NCBI GenBank assembly: GCA_965228045.1
Contig: OZ245789.1
Span: forward strand, 4,402,001 to 4,466,000
Reading direction: 5' to 3'
Length of the DNA: 64,000 nucleotides
Source: JANQEU01 sp965228045
GTDB lineage: Bacteria > Bacteroidota > Bacteroidia > Cytophagales > Cyclobacteriaceae
In this document: positions 1 through 8,381 of the stretch, in pieces
Layout of the letters: each line of letters begins with the position of its first letter
Numbering within the stretch: position 1 is the first letter of the stretch
The notes under the pieces: model-generated
The model's database searches: none
What the model was told of the DNA's origin: nothing
What the model saw: only the letters and a program-made list of their open reading frames with translations
Position numbers and translations under genes: made by a program

Positions 1-121
1 AAACGAACTCGAATTCATCCTTAGGTATCCTATTGATCACCTGGTATAACGTATGCGATACACCATCAAAGTTTTCTTCCAGAATATCCGCGAAGAAAGC
101 GACCCTTATTTTTCTCTCCAT
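1..121 (-). CDS. Glycosyltransferase family 4-like protein (N-terminal fragment, cut by window edge)
   Basis: Read on the minus strand from the ATG at 121, the sequence stays open to the window edge and encodes 40 residues beginning MERKIRVAFFADILEENFDG, followed by VSHTLYQVINRIPKDEF. The hydrophobic beta strand, the acidic turn and the G-V-S-H-T-L-x-x-V segment resemble the N-terminal Rossmann half of GT4 mannosyl/glucosyltransferases, where the glycine-rich loop binds the acceptor or sugar nucleotide. An in-frame stop lies a few codons upstream, so 121 is the likely start. It is divergent from the sulfotransferase gene. Family assignment rests on only 40 residues and is an inference. Confidence 0.6.
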   Translation of the reverse strand, partial: MERKIRVAFFADILEENFDGVSHTLYQVINRIPKDEFEFV

Positions 122-280
122 TATAAAACTATCGCTGTTGGATTAAGTCATAATTTGGGTCGGATACCCCTAAAAGACTTGCAAAAATTATCTTCCACCT
201 TGTTTACGAATGACAAACGTGAATGGATTCACAAATAATTTTCGGATTTTAGCAATTTGATTTTGTAAAAAACCAGGACT
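122..280. promoter_or_regulatory. Divergent intergenic region with a small palindrome
   Basis: This spacer separates the leftward glycosyltransferase from the rightward sulfotransferase, so it should hold both promoters. The only clear element is the palindrome GTGAATGGATTCAC at 219-232 (six-base arms, two-base centre), an operator-like site. No convincing TAnnTTTG -7 box was found. A 61-codon plus-strand reading frame at 53-238 crosses it but looks like a shadow. Confidence 0.3.
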
Positions 281-1000
281 TTGGCAGAAAAGCTTTGCTT
301 TATTCACATCCCTAAATGTGGCGGAACATCACTAAATGATGGGCTTAGAAAGGCGGTTGGAATCAATAAGTATTCACCGCGTTACTTCAAATTGAGTTCT
401 TCCCAAACCAGAAAACAGGTTGAAAAGAGTGGTCAGGATTTACTTTCGTTAAGAAAGGACATTCTGATCAAAAAATTTGAATCCGGCAAACTCCGCTACA
501 TAACGGGCCATCTTAGATGTACGGAGGATATTCGGGCCATGTATTCCCCGGAATGGAAATTCATCACTGTGTTAAGAAATCCAGTCAAACGGTGGATCAG
601 CCAATACTTTTTCAACGTCCACAAAAAAAGCGATCACTTCAAGATCACCATGTCACTCGAGGAATACCTGAGAACGGATGATGCCGTGAAAATCGGATCG
701 CAATACATTGATTTCTTTACGGATGGGGAGAATCTGAGATCGCAGGCATCCATCGATCAGACCATCGATACACTGGATCACTATGATCTGGTAGGCATAC
801 TTGAGCATCTGGATCATTTCAAAAATGAATTCAGGGAAAACTTTGGGAGAGAACTGATCATCGAGAAGAAAAATAAAAATCCTCTGTCGGCCAAAGAGAT
901 CAAGCACCAGGTCTCAGATGAACAGCTCGGGCAAATCGAAGAGATATGTAAGCCGGACATGGCCGTCTACAGCCATTTTCTATCAAAAATCAAGAGCTAG
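281..1000 (+). CDS. Sulfotransferase family protein
   Basis: Predicted PAPS-dependent sulfotransferase of the Sulfotransfer_2-like group, which transfers sulfate to carbohydrate hydroxyls. The 5'-phosphosulfate-binding motif HIPKCGGTSL is at residues 9-18 and the 3'-phosphate region FITVLRNPVKRWISQYF at about 94-110; the R-N-P and later serine/tyrosine positions fit the family. The 239-residue length is compact but complete. The start is TTG at 281, because an in-frame TAA sits at 266-268 and no ATG precedes the first motif. The stop abuts the next gene's ATG, so it is probably co-translated with the GT4 gene and acts on a sulfated surface polysaccharide (inference). Confidence 0.85.
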   Translation: MAEKLCFIHIPKCGGTSLNDGLRKAVGINKYSPRYFKLSSSQTRKQVEKSGQDLLSLRKDILIKKFESGKLRYITGHLRCTEDIRAMYSPEWKFITVLRNPVKRWISQYFFNVHKKSDHFKITMSLEEYLRTDDAVKIGSQYIDFFTDGENLRSQASIDQTIDTLDHYDLVGILEHLDHFKNEFRENFGRELIIEKKNKNPLSAKEIKHQVSDEQLGQIEEICKPDMAVYSHFLSKIKS

Positions 1001-2161
1001 ATGAAAGTCCTGGTGGTTTCCCATAAGTATCCGCCATCTATCGGTGGGATGCAGAAACATTGCTTTGAGCTTGTCAGGAATCTGAAAGGGAACCACGAAA
1101 TAGTGGAGGTGATCTATCGCAACAAAGGATCTAATATTGGCTTTCTCCTTACGGCCTGGATAAAAACTCTGGTGACACTTAGAAGGATAAAGGACATCAA
1201 TCTGGTCTACACCAATGACGGTCTTATGACTTTTTTTCTTACACCTGTTTTTTGGTTTACAAATAAGCCTATTGTACCCACCATACATGGACTGGATGCT
1301 GTTTTTCCTCTCAGTTTTTACCAAAAATGGATCAAAAAATATCTGAACCGTTGTGCGGCTGTAATTACCGTAAGCGAGCCTACGAGGAGGGAATTAATAA
1401 AAAGGGGTGTGGATGAAAAACGAATTCGTTTCGTTCCGAACGGCATGGAAATTAGAACCGGGCAGTCTAAAACGGATTTTGATCTTGGAGATCACATCAA
1501 AACAGATCTGACCGGTAAGAAAGTCCTGATCTCCATTGGCAGAGGCGTGAAAAGGAAAGGGTTTTCCTGGTTTGTGCTAAATGTACTACCACACCTTACT
1601 TCGGACGTAGTTTATGTGATCATTGGTCCAACCATAGGTGACCATTCAAAGGTTTTGAAAAGTAGAAAATGGATCCCTGAGAAGCTCCTGAATACACTTG
1701 ACTTATTGAATGGTACTCCTATAGATGAGCTGGAACTTTACAAAAATATCCAGCTCCTGAATTTACAGGATAGGGTTTTTCATATAAATAATCTGAATAA
1801 CACCCAGGTCATGGCCGCGCTGAAGCAATCTGATCTGTATGTAATGCCAAACCTGAAGGTTCAGGGTGATTATGAAGGATTTGGACTGGTTGCACTTGAA
1901 GCGGTGATGGCCGGACTTCTATGTCTGGCTGCAAATGTGGATGGTATTCCATCGGCCATTCAGCATGAAAAAAATGGGATACTTCTACCTTCAGGTAATA
2001 CTGAGGAATGGACCACTAAAATCAGAGAACTGCTGGATGATGAGTCAACCCGAAACAAGTTATCCGATAAGTACAGGCAATTTGCTATCAGCAATAACTC
2101 GTCATGGTCTCAAATGACTGCAGAATACGAGAAGATTTTTCACGAAATTGTAGGTACATGA
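1001..2161 (+). CDS. Glycosyltransferase family 4 protein
   Basis: GT-B-fold retaining glycosyltransferase, 386 residues. The N terminus MKVLVVSHKYPPSIGGMQKH is the standard first beta strand plus glycine-rich acceptor loop. The C-terminal half carries the family E-x7-E signature at E292 and E300 (EGFGLVALE), which contacts the donor nucleotide-sugar. Its ATG follows the sulfotransferase stop directly, and its TGA overlaps the next gene's ATG (ATGA), indicating one operon. It probably adds a sugar to a surface polysaccharide on the cytoplasmic face; donor and acceptor cannot be told from sequence. Confidence 0.9.
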   Translation: MKVLVVSHKYPPSIGGMQKHCFELVRNLKGNHEIVEVIYRNKGSNIGFLLTAWIKTLVTLRRIKDINLVYTNDGLMTFFLTPVFWFTNKPIVPTIHGLDAVFPLSFYQKWIKKYLNRCAAVITVSEPTRRELIKRGVDEKRIRFVPNGMEIRTGQSKTDFDLGDHIKTDLTGKKVLISIGRGVKRKGFSWFVLNVLPHLTSDVVYVIIGPTIGDHSKVLKSRKWIPEKLLNTLDLLNGTPIDELELYKNIQLLNLQDRVFHINNLNNTQVMAALKQSDLYVMPNLKVQGDYEGFGLVALEAVMAGLLCLAANVDGIPSAIQHEKNGILLPSGNTEEWTTKIRELLDDESTRNKLSDKYRQFAISNNSSWSQMTAEYEKIFHEIVGT

Positions 2162-2862
2162 AATTCATTACTGTTGCCAGCAAGGATCATCCCGGACTCA
2201 CAAATCTGAAAAAGTCAGCAAACCATTTTGGTATTGATCTGGAGGTACTGGGATATGGACAACCTTATCACGGAAATGGCACAAAAATTCATCATCTGGT
2301 TCAATATCTTTCTTCTGTCGACCCCGAAGACATTGTGCTATTCACAGATGCTTATGACAGCATATTTGTGCGAGATCCATCGGATTTAACGGTAGTTTTT
2401 AAGGAGTTTGAAAAACCTGTAGTTTTTTCTTGCGAGGACAACTACTACTTCCGCATCCAGGCCATCCAAAATCTCATTCTCAATCCGTATTACAAATGGA
2501 AATATCCCAAAAGTGAGTCAAAATTCAGAAAGTACAGATACCTAAATAGTGGCGGCTACATTGGCTATGCAGGTAAGCTATTACAGGTCTTCACTGAATC
2601 CAGTGTAAATAAGATGATGCGAAGTGACCAGGTAAATCTGCATAGATATTTTGTAGATCGTCCGGGGAAAATTCACCTGGATTATGATCATGAGATTTTT
2701 ACCAACTTCGGAAAATTTGCACAAGCTGAGCGTTTCACGGTTGAATCGAACGTCTTAACGAATAATGTCACGGGATCGAAGCCCTATGTATTTCACTTTC
2801 CCGGGCCTACTCATCGGGGTATGAATGAATTTATTCCTCAGTTTAGCTTCATGGTTCAATGA
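2158..2862 (+). CDS. PLOD-type glycosyltransferase domain protein
   Basis: Protein of 234 residues from ATG 2158, which overlaps the preceding stop; an in-frame ATG at 2104 lies inside the GT4 gene and is less likely. The block LFTDAYDSIF (D64 and D67) resembles the metal-binding D-x-x-D of the glycosyltransferase domain of procollagen lysyl hydroxylase/galactosyltransferase enzymes, and YLNSGGYIGYAG resembles their acceptor-side loop. In that family the domain transfers UDP-sugars to hydroxylysine. Here it is the third gene of a polysaccharide operon, so the acceptor is more likely a glycan (inference). The 3' end overlaps the convergent GT2 gene by 7 bp. Confidence 0.75.
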   Translation: MKFITVASKDHPGLTNLKKSANHFGIDLEVLGYGQPYHGNGTKIHHLVQYLSSVDPEDIVLFTDAYDSIFVRDPSDLTVVFKEFEKPVVFSCEDNYYFRIQAIQNLILNPYYKWKYPKSESKFRKYRYLNSGGYIGYAGKLLQVFTESSVNKMMRSDQVNLHRYFVDRPGKIHLDYDHEIFTNFGKFAQAERFTVESNVLTNNVTGSKPYVFHFPGPTHRGMNEFIPQFSFMVQ

Positions 2863-3782
2863 CCATGGGTCTGACGATACTCTTCATATACTCTCCCAAA
2901 GATTCCGTTGAAGGTTCCGAGGCCCTTCATGAAGATTCGCTGAGCATGTAATCTAAGCATTGGACCCAAGGGCAACGTGATAATAGAGAGTACCCCTCCA
3001 CCAATGAGCTGTAGGCACCCGTTAAAGAATTGCGTCACCGCTGCTCTGGGGTAACCAAACTCCAGCTTTTTGCGAATGAATTTGCTATTGGTTCTACGAA
3101 ATGCCCTTTTAAGTATCCAATTTCGATTTACCCGGGATTTCGGGAAATATTCCTGTACGTACTGTTCCTCCAGCCAGACAATTTTCGCCCCTCGCAGATA
3201 TGCCTGTCTAAACATATACGTATCCGAAGCTCCTGCAAAATTCAATGCAGGATGGAACCTTAAACCCCATTCCTTAATCAATTTCACATCGAAAATCACA
3301 TTGCTCGTGCTGGCTACTTTTCGAATCTGCCCGTTCCTGAAGCTCTCCCACTTCAGAAATCGGCCCCTGTGTATCCATTGTGGGGTATCATCGGGAAGTA
3401 TTCTTAATACCGAACCATTCACGACATCCGCTTCATGTCTTTCTTTATGAGATATCATCTTTTCAAGCCATTCCGGTTTTACGGTTTCATCATCGTCCAG
3501 AAATCCCACCAGGTCCGCCTGAAGTTCCAGCGCCTTCTCAAGGACAGCATTTCGCATGTAGACTATGCCTCGCTCCACCTCTACAATGTAGTGTGATTCA
3601 AAGGGCAGCTTTGTCTTAAAAGACTCAAAAATTGGTCGGGCACTCTCCTCTTTATCATTGTCAGAAACTATCAGTAATAAGCCGAACCCCTGCGGGATTC
3701 TGAGAGCACACAAAGATTCGAGCATGTTAGACAGCATCTGAGGACGCCGGAAAGTCCCTAATCCAATGACGATAGTCTTCAC
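2856..3782 (-). CDS. Glycosyltransferase family 2 protein
   Basis: GT-A-fold inverting glycosyltransferase. The first strand TIVIGLGTFRRPQMLSNML binds the nucleotide, and VGFLDDDETVKPEW holds the metal-binding aspartate cluster. A C-terminal hydrophobic stretch (GGGVLSIITLPLGPM) may anchor it to the membrane. I chose the GTG at 3782, which puts the first strand at the N terminus; a TTG at 3809 would add nine residues. It converges on the PLOD-like gene and probably serves the same surface-glycan island. Confidence 0.85.
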   Translation of the reverse strand: MKTIVIGLGTFRRPQMLSNMLESLCALRIPQGFGLLLIVSDNDKEESARPIFESFKTKLPFESHYIVEVERGIVYMRNAVLEKALELQADLVGFLDDDETVKPEWLEKMISHKERHEADVVNGSVLRILPDDTPQWIHRGRFLKWESFRNGQIRKVASTSNVIFDVKLIKEWGLRFHPALNFAGASDTYMFRQAYLRGAKIVWLEEQYVQEYFPKSRVNRNWILKRAFRRTNSKFIRKKLEFGYPRAAVTQFFNGCLQLIGGGVLSIITLPLGPMLRLHAQRIFMKGLGTFNGIFGRVYEEYRQTHGH

Positions 3783-3882
3783 GGATGCAAAGTTTTTTCT
3801 AGTAGACAAATTGTAGACGGAGCAAACTTATTAATACCAACTCTTAAACTGATTTTTATAAAATCAAACAAAACTAGTTATT

Positions 3883-4263
3883 ATGGAAAGCATACTCACT
3901 TTGGAAAACCTTCTTACCATTGAAAGGTACAATGGAAAAGATATTTGGATTGGTGATTTCTCAAATCTTGAACATCGGGATATTGAAAAATTACTTGATC
4001 TTCAGTTGAAGCAAATGAAAAATTCCGGTAAGCATGATATACTGTTATTACATCGGGTTCATAATGTGAAACTCAATCAGTCCACCGGTGAAACTTTAAA
4101 GAAATTCGGCAATGCCGCCAGTCCTTTCGTTGCAAAATTTGCTGCTGTTGGAGTTACAGGTATTGCTAAAATTTTCGCTACCTCCTTACGAATCCTACGA
4201 ATAATTGATGTAAAATTTTGCGATACTGATCTGGATGCCAAGAAATACCTTGTAGCAGGTTAA
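3883..4263 (+). CDS. STAS/SpoIIAA-like domain protein
   Basis: Soluble 126-residue protein. The order of segments (a beta strand with YNGKDIWIGDFSNL, an acidic helix, a strand HDILLLHRV, then VAKFAAVGVTGIAKI and the end FCDTDLDAKKYLVAG) matches the STAS/SEC14-like family often annotated 'STAS/SEC14 domain-containing protein'. Members are thought to bind small or hydrophobic ligands, but the role is undefined. It is a single-gene unit; a dyad GATTTT-TAT-AAAATC lies at 3851-3865 in its upstream spacer. The stop overlaps the convergent HIT gene by 4 bp. Confidence 0.6.
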   Translation: MESILTLENLLTIERYNGKDIWIGDFSNLEHRDIEKLLDLQLKQMKNSGKHDILLLHRVHNVKLNQSTGETLKKFGNAASPFVAKFAAVGVTGIAKIFATSLRILRIIDVKFCDTDLDAKKYLVAG

Positions 4264-4661
4264 ACCAGCTCCAACGCTGATTTAATCAGACTTGCTGTTT
4301 TGGCTAATTCCTCATCTGACGGTGATAATTTCATCCGTCCAAAGTTCATATCATCAACAGATTCTATTGGAATAAGGTGAACATGTGCATGTGGAACTTC
4401 GAGACCTATTACACTGACTCCTACCCGCTCACACGGCATCACGCGGTCGATGGCTTTTGCTACTTTTTTACTAAAAAGATGAAGCCCCTGAAGAGTCTCA
4501 TCATCCAGATCAAAGATGTAGTCCACCTCCTTTTTAGGAATTACCAATGTATGCCCCTCCGCAAGGGGATTGATATCCAAAAAAGCCAGGAAATCATCGT
4601 TCTCCGCCACAATATGGCCAGGGATTTCACGATTAGCTATTTTGGTAAAAAGTGTAGCCAT
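4260..4661 (-). CDS. HIT family protein (histidine triad)
   Basis: Small nucleotide-binding hydrolase of the HIT superfamily, 133 residues. The catalytic triad H-A-H-V-H-L-I has histidines at 91, 93 and 95, and the N-terminal segment ending NPLAEGHTLVIPK is typical of HINT-like proteins, which hydrolyse AMP-linked or dinucleoside substrates. Its ATG shares one base with the greA stop, so the two genes are translationally coupled. The physiological substrate is unknown. Confidence 0.92.
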   Translation of the reverse strand: MATLFTKIANREIPGHIVAENDDFLAFLDINPLAEGHTLVIPKKEVDYIFDLDDETLQGLHLFSKKVAKAIDRVMPCERVGVSVIGLEVPHAHVHLIPIESVDDMNFGRMKLSPSDEELAKTASLIKSALELV

Positions 4662-5134
4662 TATTCGAGAGTGATGTCCAGTACTTCAAATTCCATCTCT
4701 CCTGCGGGCACCTTGATTTTGGCCCTGTCACCAACTGTCTTTCCCAGCAGGCCTTTTCCTATTGGAGATTGAATACTGATCTTCCCGCTCTTCAGGTCCG
4801 CTTCTTCCTCAGCTACTATCTGGTACTTAACCTCAGCTCCATTTTTCGCATTCTTAATACGAACAGTGGATAAGATGGAAACCTTCGAGGTGTCAATGGT
4901 CGACTCATCAATTACCCTGGCATTGGCCACAACATTCTCCAGCTTGGAAATCTTGAGCTCCAGCAATCCTTGTGCATCCTTCGCCGCATCATACTCAGCA
5001 TTCTCACTCAAATCTCCTTTATCTCTGGCTTCAGCTATTTGCTTAGCCATATCCGCCCTGCCTTTCGTGGTCAGTTGCTGAAGCTCATCCTTGAGCTTTT
5101 GCAATCCTTCTTTTGTGTAGTAATTAACCGCCAT
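4661..5134 (-). CDS. greA: Transcription elongation factor GreA
   Basis: Protein of 157 residues with the GreA layout: an N-terminal coiled coil (YYTKEGLQKLKDELQQL, with the acidic tip sequence AEYDAAKDAQG near residues 48-58) and a C-terminal globular domain (QSPIGKGLLGKTVGDRAKI). It binds the secondary channel of backtracked RNA polymerase and stimulates transcript cleavage through the acidic residues at the coil tip. It is the first gene of a greA-HIT pair. Confidence 0.95.
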   Translation of the reverse strand: MAVNYYTKEGLQKLKDELQQLTTKGRADMAKQIAEARDKGDLSENAEYDAAKDAQGLLELKISKLENVVANARVIDESTIDTSKVSILSTVRIKNAKNGAEVKYQIVAEEEADLKSGKISIQSPIGKGLLGKTVGDRAKIKVPAGEMEFEVLDITLE

Positions 5135-5150
5135 ATCACTTATCCCATTA

Positions 5151-5182
5151 ACAAAAAAGAACGGCCTTGAATCAAAGCCGTT
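5151..5182 (-). terminator. Intrinsic terminator downstream of the hydroxyacid dehydrogenase gene
   Basis: On the minus strand the arms AACGGC and GCCGTT pair, extended inward by TTGA/TCAA, and are followed by CTTTTTTG. It lies just after the stop of the leftward dehydrogenase gene and before greA, so it should end the ksgA-mgtE-dehydrogenase transcript. Confidence 0.7.
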
Positions 5183-5235
5183 GCTCTTATCTTTCTCTTA
5201 TGTGATTGCAAATATAAACAATCCCCAACTAGCTT

Positions 5236-6165
5236 CTATAGCGCCAGTTTCGAAATTTTTTCTACCAGAACCCTATTGATCCTGTGGTATGACTCATGTG
5301 TCCAACCTGCGATGTGTGGGCTGAAGTGAACAAAAGGTGTCTCCTGAAGCTCCCGAAGAACTTCTTTTTGGGCATCTGTCAACTGGGCGAATTTTTCATT
5401 CTCAAGTACATCCAGCGCAGCCCCCATTACCCGACCCTCCTTGATCAATTTCAACAGGTCCTTTAGCACTAAAATTTCTCCTCTCGCAGTATTTAAAACG
5501 ATAAAAAGCTTCTCAAAATCCCGGAGATAATTATAGTCAAACAGGAATCTGGTTTCATTCGTAAGTGGGGTGTTGATGCTCAATATTTCAGTTTTCTTTT
5601 TGAACTCTGAAAGGTTTACTTCTTTCACATACTTTGTCCCGAAACCACTCTTGAATTTATCGTAGGCGATGACTTCACACCCGAAACCTGATAATTTTTC
5701 GGCAAAAGCCGATCCCATAAAACCAAAGCCAAAAATACCAACTGTCCTGCCTTTCAGTTCGTATCCGCGGTTCCCTTCTCTGTCCCACACATTCTTTCTC
5801 ACTTCCCAGTCAGATTTTCTCAATCTATGGAGAATGGACAAAATCATTCCAATACTGTGTTCTCCGAGTGCATCCCTGTTACCTTCCGGAGCATTGACAA
5901 CATGTATATTTCGTTCCTTAAGCGCATCTACATCCAGATTATCGACACCTGAACCGGCCCGACCTATGAATCGAAGTTTCGATGCCCGATCGATTATTTC
6001 TCTGTCTATTTGGGTTTTGCTTCGGATGATCAATCCTTCATAATCACCAATATGAAGCATGATATCCTCCCGGGTATACTTTGGCTGATAGACCATTTCC
6101 AGTCCAATCTCATTTAATAAAGATCCAAGGCTTTCGTGCATCTCATCTACCACCAACACCTTCAT
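5236..6165 (-). CDS. D-2-hydroxyacid dehydrogenase (phosphoglycerate dehydrogenase-like)
   Basis: NAD-dependent dehydrogenase of the D-2-hydroxyacid family, 309 residues. It has the substrate-side loop RAGSGVDNLD, the Rossmann motif VGIFGFGFMG (about residues 142-151), and the catalytic set R228 (NTARGE), E257 and H284 (FSPHIAGW). It lacks the C-terminal ACT/ASB domains of long SerA enzymes and could be a short 3-phosphoglycerate dehydrogenase for serine synthesis or act on another 2-hydroxyacid. The start is ATG 6165; a GTG two codons upstream is less likely. It is the last gene of the ksgA-mgtE run. Confidence 0.85.
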   Translation of the reverse strand: MKVLVVDEMHESLGSLLNEIGLEMVYQPKYTREDIMLHIGDYEGLIIRSKTQIDREIIDRASKLRFIGRAGSGVDNLDVDALKERNIHVVNAPEGNRDALGEHSIGMILSILHRLRKSDWEVRKNVWDREGNRGYELKGRTVGIFGFGFMGSAFAEKLSGFGCEVIAYDKFKSGFGTKYVKEVNLSEFKKKTEILSINTPLTNETRFLFDYNYLRDFEKLFIVLNTARGEILVLKDLLKLIKEGRVMGAALDVLENEKFAQLTDAQKEVLRELQETPFVHFSPHIAGWTHESYHRINRVLVEKISKLAL

Positions 6166-6181
6166 ACCCACACTAAAATTT

Positions 6182-7546
6182 TCATAAACTATAAAGTAAA
6201 CTGGCCACCATAAAATAAACAGCTAATCCAAGCAGGTCGTTCGCTGTAGTGATAAATGGACCTGATGCAAGAGCCGGATTGATGCCAAATCGATCCAGAA
6301 CCAGCGGAGTCACTGTGCCCATAAAGGATGAAAGCAGTACCACACAGAATAACGCGATCGAAACAGTAAGTGAAAGCGGCTGGTCCCGAAAAATAAGGAT
6401 GACCGCACCAAATACCATTATCGCCAGTATGATTCCATTTACAACCGCCACAAATAGGACCTTGACGAGTCTCTTTCCTATGCTTTGCGCAAATACGTTT
6501 TTATTGGCAAGGCTTTGGACGATGAGAGACGAGCTTTGAATGCCCACATTCCCACCAGTTGCCATGATCAGGGGTATGAATAATGCAAGACCGGCAATTA
6601 AAGTAAGATCCCCTGAGAAGAAATCCGTCAATTGAGCAGCAAGGAGACCTCCCACCATTCCGATGATCAACCACGGCAGTCGGGCCTTTGAAATCTCCCA
6701 TACATTGGCATCTTCCTCCACATCGGAAGAAATTCCGGCCATGGCGTTTCTTTCTTCTTCCGCTATCTCGGTGATCACATCAACTACATCATCTATTGTT
6801 ATCCGTCCGACCAGTTTTCCACGGGCATTGACCACCGGTATCGCTTCCAGATCGTACTTCTGCATCACGGATGCCACCTCACGCTCATGAGCAAACGTTT
6901 CGATCGATTTCACATCCTTCTCATAGATATCTTCCACTTTGCTACTGGTGGTGCTTAAGATCAACTTTTTCAGGCTTACTCTCCCAAGTAACCTTTCCTG
7001 ATCATCGACTACGTAGACAGAATAAATCCTCTCCACATTTTCAGCTTGCTTACGAATTTCATCTATACATTGGGTGACATTCCAATTGAGGTTGGCTTTT
7101 ACAAACTCCTTCCCCATCAGACCACCGGCCACCTCCTCGTCATATCGAAGGAGGTCTACAATGTGCGCGGCTTTCTCCTCATTTTCGAGAAGACCAAGGA
7201 CTTCTTCACGCTTACGCAATGGCATCTGCATCAAAAGATCCGCACCGTCATCAGAGGCCACGGTATCTACAAATTTGGCTACTTCTTCAGGCTCGAAATT
7301 GGTAACAAATTCCCCCCGGTCATCCTCGTCAAGCTCCATCAGAATGAAGGCATCAATTTCAGGTGGGAGCAGATCGAATACATACTTACACTGCTCTGTA
7401 TTAAATTCCATTAACAGTGCCTTGATATCCGCGGGGTTTACACCCTCCAGGCTGGATTGAATGTATTGCTCATCTTTCTTATCAATGGCCTCGCCAAAAC
7501 GTTCTAGAAAGTCCTTTGTAAGTTCAAATGTTATTAGCGTCTCCAT
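6182..7546 (-). CDS. mgtE: Magnesium transporter MgtE
   Basis: Inner-membrane Mg2+ channel/transporter of 454 residues, the usual length. An N-terminal helical MgtE_N domain (about 1-125) is followed by a pair of CBS domains (about 130-255; DDQERLLGRVSLKKL and RGKLVGRITIDDVVDV) that sense intracellular Mg2+, then five transmembrane helices with the pore signature GGNVGIQSSSLIVQSLA. The 5' end overlaps ksgA by 23 bp, so the two are co-transcribed. Confidence 0.95.
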   Translation of the reverse strand: METLITFELTKDFLERFGEAIDKKDEQYIQSSLEGVNPADIKALLMEFNTEQCKYVFDLLPPEIDAFILMELDEDDRGEFVTNFEPEEVAKFVDTVASDDGADLLMQMPLRKREEVLGLLENEEKAAHIVDLLRYDEEVAGGLMGKEFVKANLNWNVTQCIDEIRKQAENVERIYSVYVVDDQERLLGRVSLKKLILSTTSSKVEDIYEKDVKSIETFAHEREVASVMQKYDLEAIPVVNARGKLVGRITIDDVVDVITEIAEEERNAMAGISSDVEEDANVWEISKARLPWLIIGMVGGLLAAQLTDFFSGDLTLIAGLALFIPLIMATGGNVGIQSSSLIVQSLANKNVFAQSIGKRLVKVLFVAVVNGIILAIMVFGAVILIFRDQPLSLTVSIALFCVVLLSSFMGTVTPLVLDRFGINPALASGPFITTANDLLGLAVYFMVASLLYSL

Positions 7547-8303
7547 CCTGGATCATCCTTGTGAGGGAAACAAATTGGTCCACATTGAGCTGTTCAGCTC
7601 TTTTTGAAAATATTTCTTTCCCGGTGATTTCGGCCGACAAATTAAATTCTTTTAAAGCGTTGCGCAATGTTTTCCGGCGCTTTCCAAATGCCATTTTCAC
7701 TACTCTTTTAAATAAGACTTCATCGCAATCCAGACCTAAGGTTTTATTACGCTCCATGCGTATAACGGCAGAGTTCACTTTAGGTGGAGGATTAAAGACA
7801 CCCGGCTTGACCACGAACAATAATTTGATGTCAAAAAATGCCTGTAAAAGCACGCTTAGAATGCCGTAAGTTTTATTGCCGGAAGGCGCAGCAATTCTAT
7901 CCGCCACTTCCTTCTGAATCATACATACGACCTCATGCACCTGATCTCGGCTATCATAGATTTTGAAAAAAATTTGGGAAGAAATGTTGTAGGGAAGGTT
8001 CCCGATGATGCTAATGGGTTTGGTAAGGTTATCCATTGCAGAATCCAGAAAGTCCTGCAGAACGACTTTGTGCGCTTGATCCGGATACTTCTTCTTTAGA
8101 TATTCCACCGAATCCACATCAATATCCATTGCAATGAAATTTTCTTTGTAGATAAGGTGTTGGGTTAAAACGCCAATACCAGGACCGATTTCAACCAATG
8201 AACCTGACTGATCATTTAGCGCATCTACAATCTTTCTGGCGATATTTTCGTCCTTCAAAAAGTGTTGACCAAGATGTTTTTTTGGTTTTACGGGATCTGC
8301 CAC
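7524..8303 (-). CDS. rsmA: 16S rRNA (adenine1518/1519-N6)-dimethyltransferase KsgA/RsmA
   Basis: SAM-dependent enzyme that dimethylates two adjacent adenines in helix 45 of 16S rRNA during small-subunit assembly; 259 residues. Visible motifs are KKHLGQHFLKDENIARKIV at the N terminus, the SAM-binding LVEIGPGIGVLTQHL (motif I), and the catalytic N-L-P-Y in IIGNLPYNISSQIFFKI. The start is GTG at 8303. It heads the leftward ksgA-mgtE-dehydrogenase operon. Confidence 0.95.
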   Translation of the reverse strand: MADPVKPKKHLGQHFLKDENIARKIVDALNDQSGSLVEIGPGIGVLTQHLIYKENFIAMDIDVDSVEYLKKKYPDQAHKVVLQDFLDSAMDNLTKPISIIGNLPYNISSQIFFKIYDSRDQVHEVVCMIQKEVADRIAAPSGNKTYGILSVLLQAFFDIKLLFVVKPGVFNPPPKVNSAVIRMERNKTLGLDCDEVLFKRVVKMAFGKRRKTLRNALKEFNLSAEITGKEIFSKRAEQLNVDQFVSLTRMIQDGDANNI

Positions 8304-8381
8304 GGCTTAAAAAGACGAATTTTTTTTCAATATTTTAAATTGATATCATTACAACTTCTCTAAATCTAGAAATCAAATCAA

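Noticed and set aside
53..238. Plus-strand 61-codon reading frame with ATG start
   Set aside because: The minus strand encodes a clear GT4 N terminus over part of the same bases, and the plus-strand peptide has no family features. It is treated as a shadow frame.
2104..2157. Upstream ATG extension of the PLOD-like gene
   Set aside because: It overlaps the GT4 gene by over 50 bp, while the ATG at 2158 gives the standard ATGA coupling and starts directly at the first beta strand.
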